The notes below the pieces were generated by a model. That model had not been told where the DNA came from and ran no database searches. It saw only the letters and a list, made by a program, of their open reading frames with translations. Position numbers and translations under genes: made by a program. Shown here in pieces: positions 44,620-56,800 of a stretch of DNA of 64,000 nucleotides (its first letter is position 1; each line of letters begins with the position of its first letter). The DNA comes from Brenneria goodwinii (GTDB lineage: Bacteria > Pseudomonadota > Gammaproteobacteria > Enterobacterales > Enterobacteriaceae): contig NZ_CP014137.1 of the NCBI RefSeq assembly GCF_002291445.1, positions 4,774,001 through 4,838,000 of the forward strand, in the 5' to 3' direction.

Positions 44620-45447
44620 GTGTCTGAGATAAAGTCGTTTGCTGTTTTTGGTAACCCAATCGCGCATAGCAAGTCACCGCGTATACATGAGTTATTTGCC
44701 GCTCAGACAGGTATTGAACTGACCTATAGACGTCTTTTAGCGCCGTTGGATCGCTTTGAAGAAATGCTACAAGGCTACTTTCAGGAGGGCGCCCATGGAG
44801 CGAATATCACCGTTCCATTTAAAGAACGAGCCTTCGCAAAGGCCGATGAACTGAGTGAAGGGGCATCGCTTGCCGGGGCGGTTAACACGTTAAAGAAACT
44901 GCATGACGGACGTTTGTTTGGTGATAACACCGATGGTGTTGGTTTACTCAGTGATTTGCAGCGCCTGAATTTTATCAAACCACAAGATCGCATTTTATTG
45001 GTCGGTGCGGGGGGCGCGGCACGAGGTGTAATTCAACCGCTGCTGTCTTATGGTTGCTCGATTGTTGTGACCAACAGAACGTTTGCTAAAGCAGAAGGCT
45101 TAGCCAAACTATTCAGCGTTGTTGGCAATATTCATGCCGTTGCGTTGGATGATCTGCGTGAACAACATTTCGATCTGATTATTAATGCGACATCATCGAG
45201 TCTTCATGGCGATATTCCTCAACTACCGGCTTCATTGATTTCTTCGCAAACATGCTGTTATGACATGTTTTATTTGTCCGAATTGACGCCGTTTCTGGCC
45301 TGGTGCGTACAGCATGGCGCAATTCGTTATGCTGATGGTCTGGGGATGCTGGTGGGGCAAGCCGCGCATTCTTTCCAGCTCTGGAATGGCGTCATGCCGG
45401 ATGTCGTTCCGGTTATCGAGCAGCTTAAACGGGAGTTGGCTCAATGA
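44620..45447 (+). CDS. aroE: Shikimate dehydrogenase
   Basis: 275 residues (E. coli 272). Reduces 3-dehydroshikimate with NADPH in aromatic amino acid synthesis. Substrate site FGNPIAHSKSPRIHE and NITVPFKE with the catalytic Lys, NADP loop GAGGAARG and NRT. GTG at 44620 with GGAG eight bases upstream is preferred to the TTG at 44608. Overlaps yrdB by four bases (ATGA). Confidence 0.96.
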   Translation: MSEIKSFAVFGNPIAHSKSPRIHELFAAQTGIELTYRRLLAPLDRFEEMLQGYFQEGAHGANITVPFKERAFAKADELSEGASLAGAVNTLKKLHDGRLFGDNTDGVGLLSDLQRLNFIKPQDRILLVGAGGAARGVIQPLLSYGCSIVVTNRTFAKAEGLAKLFSVVGNIHAVALDDLREQHFDLIINATSSSLHGDIPQLPASLISSQTCCYDMFYLSELTPFLAWCVQHGAIRYADGLGMLVGQAAHSFQLWNGVMPDVVPVIEQLKRELAQ

Positions 45448-45701
45448 ATCAGGCGATTCAGTTTCCGGATCGTGAAAGTTGGAATGACGATCTTAAAGCC
45501 ATCTGTTTTCCTGTCCTGGTCAATGGATTGCAACAGATGTGCTGTATCAGCGCGGAGCAGGTAATGCGACGCTATGGCGGCGGCGACCCGGAACAATGGC
45601 TATCGTTGTTCCGGCTGCATCGGTGGGATCTGGAGGACGAGTTTGAGAAGATGGTGCGGGATGAGGAATATGATAGCCAAGGCTACTTCTCGTTATCCTA
45701 A
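45444..45701 (+). CDS. yrdB: DUF1488 family protein YrdB
   Basis: 85 residues, the E. coli length; small acidic protein of unknown function, always after aroE in enterobacteria. Its stop codon overlaps the stop of yrdA on the other strand by 4 bases, so no terminator separates the convergent genes. Confidence 0.9.
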   Translation: MNQAIQFPDRESWNDDLKAICFPVLVNGLQQMCCISAEQVMRRYGGGDPEQWLSLFRLHRWDLEDEFEKMVRDEEYDSQGYFSLS

Positions 45702-46234
45702 AGGATATAGTCGTTTTTCCAGCGAACGTAGTTAGCTGCCGAATACTCTAGCCCTTCAATCTCTTCCTGACTTAATGGGCGGATCTTTTTAGCCGGACTG
45801 CCAAGATACAGATAACCGCTTTCCAGGTGTTTCCTTGGCGGAACGAGACTACCGGCGCCGATCATTACGTCATCCTCAATGACCGCGCCATCAAGAATGA
45901 TAGAACCCATCCCGACCAGCACGCGATTACCTATCGTGCAACCATGTAACATCGCTTTATGCCCAACCGTAACATCTTCCCCGATGATTAACGGATTACC
46001 CTCAGGATTCTTTTCTGAACCGTGTGTAATATGCAGAACGGAACCATCCTGAATGTTGCTCCTTGCGCCGATGTGAATATCGTTCACATCACCGCGGATC
46101 GCCACAAGAGGCCAAATGCTGACGTCGTTGCCGAGGGTTACCTTGCCGATGACTACGCTCGACGCATCAATCATGACGTTCTCGCCAATGATTGGGAACA
46201 TACCTCTATAGCCGCGAACGTTTCCTGAATCCAT
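45698..46234 (-). CDS. yrdA: Gamma-carbonic anhydrase-like hexapeptide protein YrdA
   Basis: 178 residues (E. coli 184). Left-handed beta-helix of hexapeptide repeats (VVIGKV, VSIWPL, GDVNDI, QDGSVL). The three zinc histidines are visible in VLHITHGSE and VTVGHKAMLHGCTIGN. Role in vivo unclear. The ATG at 46234 with AAGGGG upstream is chosen over the GTG and TTG just before it. The rRNA operon starts upstream, divergent. Confidence 0.92.
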   Translation of the reverse strand: MDSGNVRGYRGMFPIIGENVMIDASSVVIGKVTLGNDVSIWPLVAIRGDVNDIHIGARSNIQDGSVLHITHGSEKNPEGNPLIIGEDVTVGHKAMLHGCTIGNRVLVGMGSIILDGAVIEDDVMIGAGSLVPPRKHLESGYLYLGSPAKKIRPLSQEEIEGLEYSAANYVRWKNDYIL

Positions 46235-46387
46235 CACCAACCCCTTATTGACCGCATCATGTGTGAATGAATAGATAAAGTATCGATAGATATGGGGTTA
46301 CGGCAACCTGAAAATAGGCTCGATCGACTAAGATCTCAACGAAAGGGTTGAAAATTACGCGAACGGAAAAAAAGATCGAAAAAGTGG

Positions 46388-46415
46388 TTGTGCAAAGTGA
46401 CGGGATCCCTATAAT
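46388..46415 (+). promoter_or_regulatory. rRNA operon promoter P1
   Basis: -35 TTGTGC (46388-46393), 16-base spacer, -10 TATAAT (46410-46415), then the GC-rich discriminator GCGCCTCC. The AT-rich tracts upstream (46350-46384, several A-runs) could be an UP element. Same layout as E. coli rrn P1. Confidence 0.85.
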
Positions 46416-46490
46416 GCGCCTCCATCGACACGGCGCTGTGAATTCACAACCGGGTCGGTAAAAAAGAGAACAACCTGTTTGAAATAAACA

Positions 46491-46518
46491 TTGACTCTTA
46501 AAGAGGAAAGCGTAATAT
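46491..46518 (+). promoter_or_regulatory. rRNA operon promoter P2
   Basis: -35 TTGACT (46491-46496), 16-base spacer, -10 TAATAT (46513-46518), about 103 bases after P1, as in E. coli rrn operons. Confidence 0.8.
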
Positions 46519-46554
46519 ACGCCACCTCGCGCGGCGGCTCAGGCCACAGTGCAC

Positions 46555-46567
46555 TGCTCTTTAACAA
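46555..46567 (+). promoter_or_regulatory. boxA antitermination site in the rRNA leader
   Basis: TGCTCTTTAACAA, the canonical boxA bound by NusB-S10, between P2 and 16S. A second TGCTCTTTAACAA lies in the spacer before 23S (about 48665-48677). Confidence 0.85.
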
Positions 46568-46718
46568 TTTAATCAGACAATCTGTGTGGGCACTCACAAG
46601 ACCGTATCGGCAACGATATAAAAAAGTCTTGAAGAGTGACTAGCAGTAAATTCATTACGAATAAACAGTTACTAATTCTTTGAGCACAGCTATTAACTTA
46701 GCGAATCAAACAAATCTT

Positions 46719-48260
<1,542 letters not shown>

Positions 48261-48337
48261 CCAAAAGCCTGATGTAGGTAATGTGCAGTGTCCACAACAG
48301 ATTGTCTGATGAAAATAACGAGCAGAAATACCTTAAT

Positions 48338-48414
<77 letters not shown>

Positions 48415-48430
48415 AATTCTTTCCCATGCT

Positions 48431-48479
48431 GCGTTGTGAAATGACTCGCATACTAGAGTATGCTTCGCCATTCCACGCC
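48431..48479. repeat. Hairpin-forming segment in the tRNA-Ile to tRNA-Ala spacer
   Basis: Imperfect inverted repeat: GCGTTGTGAAATG pairs with CATTCCACGC, enclosing the perfect GCATAC-TAGA-GTATGC hairpin. Position suggests an rRNA-precursor processing structure or an inserted small repeat. Confidence 0.5.
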
Positions 48480-48542
48480 TTGCCTGGAAACGAATTAACT
48501 CTTCTATGAGTGGTACTAAAGGTAGCTGTAAGTGTCAGTAAT

Positions 48543-48618
48543 GGGGCTATAGCTCAGCTGGGAGAGCGCCTGCTTTGCACGCAGGAGGTCTGCGGTTCGA
48601 TCCCGCATAGCTCCACCA
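48543..48618 (+). tRNA. tRNA-Ala (anticodon TGC)
   Basis: 76 bases; acceptor GGGGCTA/TAGCTCC, anticodon TGC at 48576-48578, T-loop GGTTCGATCCC, encoded CCA. Second tRNA of the spacer. Confidence 0.98.
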
Positions 48619-49352
48619 TACAAAGACTTCAGAGCGTATTGGTAACAGTATGCTGTGAAGTATTATGCTCTTTAACAATCTGGAACAAGCTGAAATTTGA
48701 AACGATGCGGCTAAACATATCTCTCCGTGTAGTACTGAGATGTGATTTGGCTGTATCAGAGTCTCTCAAATAATCGCAGCGCAAGATGTCAAAAGACACC
48801 TTCGGGTTGTGAGGTTAAGCGACTAAGCGTACACGGTGGATGCCTAGGCAGTCAGAGGCGATGAAGGGCGTGCTAATCTGCGAAAAGCGTCGGTAAGGTG
48901 ATATGAACCGTTACAACCGACGATACCCGAATGGGGAAACCCAGTGTGTTTCGACACATTATCATCACATGAATACATAGTGTGATGAGGCGAACCGGGG
49001 GAACTGAAACATCTCAGTACCCCGAGGAAAAGAAATCAACCGAGATTCCCCCAGTAGCGGCGAGCGAACGGGGAGGAGCCCAGAGTCTGCATCAGCTTGT
49101 GTGTCAGTGGAAGCGTCTGGAAAGTCGCACGACAGAGGGTGATAGTCCCGTACACGAAGACGCACAGGTTGTGAGCTCGATGAGTAGGGCGGGACACGTG
49201 TTATCCTGTCTGAATATGGGGGGACCATCCTCCAAGGCTAAATACTCCTGACTGACCGATAGTGAACCAGTACCGTGAGGGAAAGGCGAAAAGAACCCCG
49301 GCGAGGGGAGTGAAACAGAACCTGAAACCGTGTACGTACAAGCAGTGGGAGC

Positions 49353-49475
49353 CCCACCACCAAAGCGTTTCGCTTTGCGTGGTGTACAAAATGCGTAACG
49401 ACATCACTGATGGCGGTTAACGTTGCGAAGCAACGTTCAACACACCAATCAAGCAGTGGAGCGTTTTGGGGTGGG
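49353..49475 (+). other. 23S intervening sequence in helix 25
   Basis: 123 bases stand where E. coli has about 12 between GCAGTGGGAGC and GTGACTGCG. It is closed by CCCCACC pairing with GGTGGGG and contains two clear hairpins (AAAGCG-TTT-CGCTTT and AACGTTGC-GAA-GCAACGTT). This is the known helix 25 position for RNase III-excised spacers in enterobacteria. Confidence 0.88.
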
Positions 49476-49897
49476 GTGACTGCGTACCTTTTGTATAATG
49501 GGTCAGCGACTTATATTCTGTAGCAAGGTTAACCGCATAGGGGAGCCGCAGGGAAACCGAGTCTTAACTGGGCGTTGAGTTGCAGGGTATAGACCCGAAA
49601 CCCGGTGATCTAGCCATGGGCAGGTTGAAGGTTGGGTAACACTAACTGGAGGACCGAACCGACTAATGTTGAAAAATTAGCGGATGACCTGTGGCTGGGG
49701 GTGAAAGGCCAATCAAACCGGGAGATAGCTGGTTCTCCCCGAAAGCTATTTAGGTAGCGCCTCGTGAATTCATCTCCGGGGGTAGAGCACTGTTTCGACT
49801 AGGGGGTCATCCCGACTTACCAACTCGATGCAAACTGCGAATACCGGAGAATGTTATCACGGGAGACACACGGCGGGTGCTAACGTCCGTCGTGAAG

Positions 49898-49930
<33 letters not shown>

Positions 49931-49977
49931 AAAGTCATGGTTAAGTGGGAAACGAGGTGGGAAGGCCCAGACAGCCA

Positions 49978-50009
<32 letters not shown>

Positions 50010-50092
50010 GAAAGCGTAATAGCTCACTGGTCGAGTCGGCCCGCGCGGAAGATGTAACGGGGCTAAACCATGCACCGAAGCTGCGGCAGCGA

Positions 50093-50193
50093 ACGTATCA
50101 CCCAAGCCAATTTGGCGATGTCGAATGACGATTGATGGCGCGAAGCGACATCAATGCGTTTTACAAAGTCGAGTTGACTTAGGGATACGTTCG
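50093..50193 (+). other. 23S intervening sequence in helix 45
   Basis: About 101 bases where E. coli has 13, between GCGGCAGCGA and TTGGGTAGGGG. Closed by a long stem, CGAACGTATC with GATACGTTCG, extended by CCC/GGG; inner hairpins include AAGTC-GAGTT-GACTT. This matches the helix 45 insertion site described in Salmonella and Yersinia. Confidence 0.88.
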
Positions 50194-50898
50194 TTGGGTA
50201 GGGGAGCGTTCTGTAAGCCGTCGAAGGTGACCTGTGAGGGTTGCTGGAGGTATCAGAAGTGCGAATGCTGACATAAGTAACGATAATGCGGGTGAAAAAC
50301 CCGCACGCCGGAAGACCAAGGGTTCCTGTCCAACGTTAATCGGGGCAGGGTGAGTCGACCCCTAAGGCGAGGCCGAAAGGCGTAGTCGATGGGAAACGGG
50401 TTAATATTCCCGTACTGGTTGTTACTGCGAAGGGGGGACGGAGAAAGCTAGGTTGGCCGGGCGACGGTAGTCCCGGTTTAAGCGTGCAGGTGGGTGTTTT
50501 TGGTAAATCCGGAACACCGTCAACACTGAGGCGTGATGACGAGTCACTACGGTGATGAAGTAACCGATGCTACGCTTCCAGGAAAAGCCTCTAAGCACCA
50601 GGTAACAATCAATCGTACCCCAAACCGACACAGGTGGTCAGGTAGAGAATACTCAGGCGCTTGAGAGAACTCGGGTGAAGGAACTAGGCAAAATGGTGCC
50701 GTAACTTCGGGAGAAGGCACGCTGGATTTGGTGAAGTCCCTTGCGGACGGAGCTGAGACCAGTCGCAGATACCAGCTGGCTGCAACTGTTTAATAAAAAC
50801 ACAGCACTGTGCAAACACGAAAGTGGACGTATACGGTGTGACGCCTGCCCGGTGCCGGAAGGTTAATTGATGGGGTAAGCAGCAATGCGAAGCTCTTG

Positions 50899-50996
<98 letters not shown>

Positions 50997-51254
50997 GGCC
51001 AGGCTGTCTCCACCCGAGACTCAGTGAAATTGAACTCGCTGTGAAGATGCAGTGTACCCGCGGCAAGACGGAAAGACCCCGTGAACCTTTACTATAGCTT
51101 GACACTGAACCTTGAGCCTTGATGTGTAGGATAGGTGGGAGGCTTCGAAGCGTGGACGCCAGTCTGCGTGGAGCCGACCTTGAAATACCACCCTTTAATG
51201 TTTGATGTTCTAACGTGGGCCCCTGAGCGGGGTTGCGGACAGTGTCTGGTGGGT

Positions 51255-51297
<43 letters not shown>

Positions 51298-51418
51298 ACG
51301 AAGGTTAGCTAATCCTGGTCGGACATCAGGAGGTTAGTGCAAAGGCATAAGCTAGCTTGACTGCGAGAGTGACGGCTCGAGCAGGTGCGAAAGCAGGTCT
51401 TAGTGATCCGGTGGTTCT

Positions 51419-51474
<56 letters not shown>

Positions 51475-51503
51475 ACCGCCCAAGAGTTCATATCGACGGC
51501 GGT

Positions 51504-51546
<43 letters not shown>

Positions 51547-51547
51547 T

Positions 51548-51581
<34 letters not shown>

Positions 51582-51658
51582 TGGTACGCGAGCTGGGTTT
51601 AGAACGTCGTGAGACAGTTCGGTCCCTATCTGCCGTGGGCGTTGGAAGATTGAGAGGG

Positions 51659-51690
<32 letters not shown>

Positions 51691-52023
51691 GCACCACTGG
51701 TGTACGGGTTGTGATGCCAATTGCATTGCCCGGTAGCTACGTGCGGAAGAGATAACCGCTGAAAGCATCTAAGCGGGAAACTTGCCTCGAGATGAGTCTT
51801 CCCTGGGCACTTGATGCCCCTGAAGGGCCGTTGAAGACGACGACGTGGATAGGCTGGGTGTGTAAGTGCAGCGATGCATTGAGCTAACCAGTACTAATGA
51901 CCCGAGAGGCTTAACCTTACAACACCGAAGGTGTTTTAGAGACGACGAAGATATTTTAGCTTGTTCAAAGATTGGTTCTGATGGTTGCAGAGAAAACTGC
52001 GACGGTTGGGATAAAACAGAATT

Positions 52024-52143
52024 TGCCTGGCGGCGATAGCGCGGTGGTCCCACCTGACCCCATGCCGAACTCAGAAGTGAAACGCCGAAGCGCCGATGGT
52101 AGTGTGGGGTCTCCCCATGTGAGAGTAGGGAACTGCCAGGCAT
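52024..52143 (+). rRNA. 5S ribosomal RNA
   Basis: 120 bases, TGCCTGGCGGC to CTGCCAGGCAT, with complementary ends. Only one 5S copy is present. Confidence 0.98.
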
Positions 52144-52156
52144 CAAACACGTAAAG

Positions 52157-52186
52157 AAGCCTCATGCGCAAGCATGGGGCTTTTTT
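52157..52186 (+). terminator. rRNA operon terminator
   Basis: Stem AAGCCTCATGC/GCATGGGGCTT (one G-U pair) with a small loop, then a run of six T. Confidence 0.9.
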
Positions 52187-52291
52187 GCGTTTCGGGAATT
52201 TATCAATTTATTGATATTGGGTGCGAATACGGGCGCGCATATTTCATCTTTTTTATAAAAAATTATTTAAATCAGTCGATTAGGGAAGTAA

Positions 52292-52663
52292 ATGACGATC
52301 CTGTATATTCAGATCCGCAAAAATAAAATGGTTGTTCGTAATCCTGAAATGCATCAGGAGGTAAGCGATGCCAGCCAAGTTTTCAGTAATTCTCGTCTAC
52401 TGGTTGCCGATTTCTTTCGCGCGCAAAAGGTTCTTTATGATTTAACCCGAAAGTTTGTCAAACGGAGCTGGTTCAAATTTGGTCGGGATATTCTGATTAT
52501 TCATGCACTCGAAATGAATGAAGGCGGGCTATCTCCGGTAGAAGAGCGAGTCCTGCAGGAAATCACGGTTGCCAGTTCACCGAAAGCTCATTTGATAGTG
52601 ATCGATGGTCCACGAGTATTGACCGATTCGGAAGTTATTGAGCAAGCAAAGGAAAAAGGATAA
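52292..52663 (+). CDS. yjaA: YjaA-like stress-response protein
   Basis: 123 residues (E. coli YjaA 127). Shares ILYIQIRKNKMVVR at the start and the central ALEMNEGGLSPVEERVLQEI. Known in E. coli only as stress-inducible; function unknown. It lies between the rRNA operon and metA, as yjaA lies between rrnE and metA in E. coli (yjaB is absent). Confidence 0.85.
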   Translation: MTILYIQIRKNKMVVRNPEMHQEVSDASQVFSNSRLLVADFFRAQKVLYDLTRKFVKRSWFKFGRDILIIHALEMNEGGLSPVEERVLQEITVASSPKAHLIVIDGPRVLTDSEVIEQAKEKG

Positions 52664-52691
52664 TCCATGTGAGCATTATTGTTGTTCACCG

Positions 52692-52704
52692 TGAAACATT
52701 TTCA
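52692..52704 (+). promoter_or_regulatory. MetR-binding site upstream of metA
   Basis: TGAAACATTTTCA fits the MetR box TGAA-N5-TTCA. It is centred about 60 bases before the predicted metA transcription start, a good activator position. Confidence 0.65.
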
Positions 52705-52721
52705 CCTTCGGCCGTGAACGC

Positions 52722-52749
52722 TCGACATTTATGTTAAAAATCGCTATCT
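52722..52749 (+). promoter_or_regulatory. Predicted metA promoter
   Basis: -35 TCGACA (52722-52727), 16-base spacer, -10 TATCTT (52744-52749). The MetJ operator begins two bases after the -10 box. Confidence 0.55.
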
Positions 52750-52750
52750 T

Positions 52751-52782
52751 CAGGCATCTAGAAGTCTAAACGTATAAACGTA
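52751..52782 (+). promoter_or_regulatory. MetJ operator: four tandem met boxes before metA
   Basis: Four adjacent 8-mers: AGGCATCT, AGAAGTCT, AAACGTAT, AAACGTAT, matching the AGACGTCT met box at 6, 7, 6 and 6 of 8 bases. They cover the predicted transcription start, so MetJ with S-adenosylmethionine would block metA. Confidence 0.8.
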
Positions 52783-52802
52783 TGCATTGAGGATATAAGG
52801 TT

Positions 52803-53732
52803 ATGCCAATCCGGGTTCCTGATGAGTTACCGGCCGTAAGTTTTCTGCGTAATGAGAACGTTTTTGTGATGACGTCCTCTCGTGCTAAAACGCAGGAAAT
52901 TCGCCCTTTGAAAGTGCTGGTACTGAACCTGATGCCGAAGAAGATCGAAACTGAAAACCAGTTTCTGAGATTGCTATCAAACTCTCCGTTACAGATCGAT
53001 ATTCAGTTACTGCGTATTGATAGCCGTGAGTCGAAAAATACCCCGGCCGAACATCTGAATAATTTCTACTGTAACTTTGATGACGTTCAGGATGAGAATT
53101 TCGATGGATTGATCGTCACCGGCGCGCCGCTGGGTCTGGTTGATTTTTGCGACGTGGCCTACTGGCCGCAGATCGCCAGAGTGATTGAATGGGCAAAAGA
53201 GCATGTGACCTCCACGCTCTTTGTGTGTTGGGCCGTACAAGCGGCGCTCAACATTCTGTATGGCATTCCGAAGATGACTCGTACGGAGAAGTTATCCGGG
53301 GTCTATGCACACCATACGTTACAACCGCACGCGTTACTGACCCGGGGATTTGATGAGACATTTTTAGCGCCGCATTCCCGCTATGCGGATTTCCCTGCCG
53401 ATGTCATTCGCAACCATACCGACTTAGATATTCTTGCCGAGTCAGAGCAGGCTGGGGCCTATCTGTTTGCCAGCCGGGATAAGCGTTTGGCTTTTGTTAC
53501 CGGTCATCCTGAATACGATGCATTAACGCTGGCGAATGAATATTTCCGCGATCGTGAGAGTGGGCTTAACCCGACGCTTCCGGTGAACTATTTTCCTGAT
53601 AACAACCCGGAAATCGCGCCTAAAGCAACCTGGCGCAGCCACGGGCATTTATTGTTTGTTAACTGGCTTAATTACTATGTTTATCAGATTACACCTTATG
53701 ATTTGCGTCGTATGAACCCTACATTGGACTAA
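52803..53732 (+). CDS. metA: Homoserine O-succinyltransferase
   Basis: 309 residues, the E. coli length. First step of methionine synthesis: succinyl transfer from succinyl-CoA to homoserine. Glutamine amidotransferase-like fold with nucleophile Cys142 in LFVCWAVQAALNILYG, and the catalytic His235/Glu237 pair in FVTGHPEYDALTL. The start MPIRVPDELPAV is that of homologues. MetJ and MetR sites precede it. Confidence 0.97.
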   Translation: MPIRVPDELPAVSFLRNENVFVMTSSRAKTQEIRPLKVLVLNLMPKKIETENQFLRLLSNSPLQIDIQLLRIDSRESKNTPAEHLNNFYCNFDDVQDENFDGLIVTGAPLGLVDFCDVAYWPQIARVIEWAKEHVTSTLFVCWAVQAALNILYGIPKMTRTEKLSGVYAHHTLQPHALLTRGFDETFLAPHSRYADFPADVIRNHTDLDILAESEQAGAYLFASRDKRLAFVTGHPEYDALTLANEYFRDRESGLNPTLPVNYFPDNNPEIAPKATWRSHGHLLFVNWLNYYVYQITPYDLRRMNPTLD

Positions 53733-53871
53733 ACCACACTTTCTTTCACCATCGCGGCACGGCTCAACCCGCCAGAAAAAGTCTCATGCGACGCCACGTC
53801 AGCGGGTGAGTAACTTATGTTAGGATAGGTTCTTGCATTGGTGAGAAATTCATCGCTGGTATGAGGTATTT

Positions 53872-56800
53872 GTGATTAATCGGGTAGACGAGTTGCGCCG
53901 TCAGTTAGCGCAACGCATTATGGTATTGGATGGTGGGATGGGAACCATGATCCAGAGCTATCACTTGCAGGAAGCAGACTATCGTGGCGCGCGTTTTGCT
54001 GACTGGCCAAGCGATGTGAAAGGCAATAACGACCTTCTTGTGCTGACCAAACCCCAGGTCATTACCGCTATCCATGATGCTTATTTGGAAGCCGGGGCCG
54101 ATATCCTCGAAACCAACACCTTCAACTCCACCGTGATCGCGATGGCTGATTATGGGATGGAATCGTTGTCGGCGGAGATTAATACCGCCGCGGCGAGACT
54201 GGCTCGCACCAGCGCGGATAAATGGACGGCGATGACGCCGGATAAGCCGCGTTTTGTTGCCGGCGTACTCGGCCCGACCAACCGGACCGCCTCTATTTCT
54301 CCGGATGTTAACGATCCCGCATTTCGCAATATCACCTTCGACCAACTGGTTGCCGCTTACCGGGAGTCCACCCGCGCGTTAATCGAGGGTGGTGTCGATC
54401 TAATCATGATCGAAACCATCTTTGATACCTTAAACGCCAAAGCCGCCGTCTTTGCGGTTGAAAGCGAATTTGAAGCGTTGGGCGTTGAATTACCGGTGAT
54501 GATTTCCGGTACGATCACCGATGCGTCCGGCCGTACGCTGTCGGGGCAGACCACGGAAGCGTTCTACAACTCATTACGCCATGCCCGTCCATTATCGTTT
54601 GGCCTGAACTGTGCGCTGGGTCCGGACGATCTGCGGCAGTACGTGGCCGAGCTTTCCCGTATCGCCGAGTGTTACATATCGGCACATCCGAACGCGGGGC
54701 TGCCGAACGCCTTTGGCGAGTACGATCTGGATGCCGATGACATGGCGCTCCACATTGGCGAATGGGCGCGCGCCGGCTTTCTGAATATCGTGGGGGGATG
54801 CTGCGGCTCGACGCCGGCGCATATCGCCGCCGTTGCCGAAGTGGTTAAAGGCGTGGCGCCGCGGAAATTGCCGGCGATCCCGGTGGCCTGCCGTCTGTCC
54901 GGTCTGGAGCCGCTGAATATTGATGCCGACACGCTGTTTGTTAACGTCGGGGAGCGCACCAACGTTACCGGATCGGCCCGTTTCAAGCGTCTGATAAAAG
55001 AAGAAAAATTTAATGAAGCGCTGGATGTGGCCCGCCAGCAGGTAGAAAGCGGCGCGCAGATCATCGATATCAACATGGATGAAGGGATGCTGGATGCGCA
55101 GGCGGTAATGGCGCGTTTTCTGAATCTGATTGCCGGTGAGCCTGATATTGCCCGTGTCCCGATCATGATCGACTCTTCGAAATGGGAGGTGATCGAGCAA
55201 GGGCTGAAATGTATTCAGGGCAAGGGGATCGTTAACTCCATTTCCATGAAGGAAGGAGTTGAGGCCTTTATACATCATGCCAAGCTGGTTCGACGTTATG
55301 GCGCCGCGATGGTGGTGATGGCGTTTGATGAAGTCGGGCAGGCGGATACCCGCGCCCGTAAGATTGATATCTGCCGCCGTGCTTATCACATCCTGACGGA
55401 AGAAGTCGGATTCCCGCCCGAAGATATTATTTTTGACCCGAATATTTTTGCCGTTGCGACCGGGATTGAAGAACACAACAACTATGCGGTCGATTTTATT
55501 GAAGCCTGTGCGGACATTAAACAGCAGCTTCCCCATGCGATGATCTCCGGCGGCGTCTCTAACGTTTCATTCTCTTTTCGCGGCAACGATATGGTGCGTG
55601 AAGCGATCCATGCCGTCTTCCTTTACCATGCTATTCGTAACGGGATGGATATGGGGATCGTTAACGCCGGCCAGTTGGCGATCTACGACGATCTTCCCGC
55701 CGAACTGCGCGACGCGGTTGAAGATGTGATCCTCAACCGTCGCGATGACGCCACCGAACGCATGCTGGATCTGGCGGAAAAATACCGCGGCAGCAAGTCA
55801 GATGATGAGAGTCATAAGCCGCAGGCCGAATGGCGTTCCTGGCCGGTGAAGAAGCGGCTGGAATATTCGCTGGTGAAAGGCATCACCGAGTTTATCGAAC
55901 AGGATACCGAGGAAGCGCGTCAGGAGTCGGAGCGGCCGATCGAAGTCATTGAAGGGCCGCTGATGGACGGCATGAATGTGGTCGGCGACCTATTTGGGGC
56001 GGGGAAAATGTTTCTGCCGCAGGTGGTGAAATCGGCCCGCGTGATGAAGCAGGCCGTTGCCTATCTTGAACCCTATATTGAAGCCAGCAAGGCCAAAGGC
56101 GAAACCGCCGGCAAGATCCTGCTGGCGACGGTGAAGGGGGATGTTCACGATATCGGTAAAAATATCGTCGGCGTGGTGTTGCAGTGTAATAACTACGAAA
56201 TCATCGATCTGGGGGTAATGGTGCCGATGGATCGGATCCTGAAAACCGCCCGCGAAGAGAAAGTGGATATTATCGGTTTGTCTGGCCTGATCACGCCCTC
56301 CCTTGATGAAATGGTCAATGTGGCCAAAGAGATGGAGCGCCAGGGATTCACTCTGCCGTTAATGATTGGCGGCGCGACGACGTCGAAAGCGCATACCGCC
56401 GTGAAGATTGAGCAGAACTACAGCGGCCCAACCGTCTATGTACAGAATGCCTCCCGTACGGTGGGCGTGGTTTCTTCGTTGTTGTCCGCGAGCCAGCGCG
56501 ATGGTTTTGTGGCTCGCATCCGCAAAGAGTATGAAACGGTGCGTATCCAGCATGGCCGCAAGAAGCCCAGAACGGCGCCTATTGCGTTGCAAGCCGCCCG
56601 TGATAACGGCGTCCCGTTGGATTGGGAAAACTATACGCCGCCGGTGGCGCATCGCTTAGGCGTACAGGAGGTCACTGCCGGCATTGATACCCTGCGTAAC
56701 TACATCGATTGGACGCCATTTTTTATGACCTGGTCGCTGGCGGGCAAATATCCGCGCATTCTGGAAGACGACGTAGTGGGGGAAGAGGCGAAACGACTGT

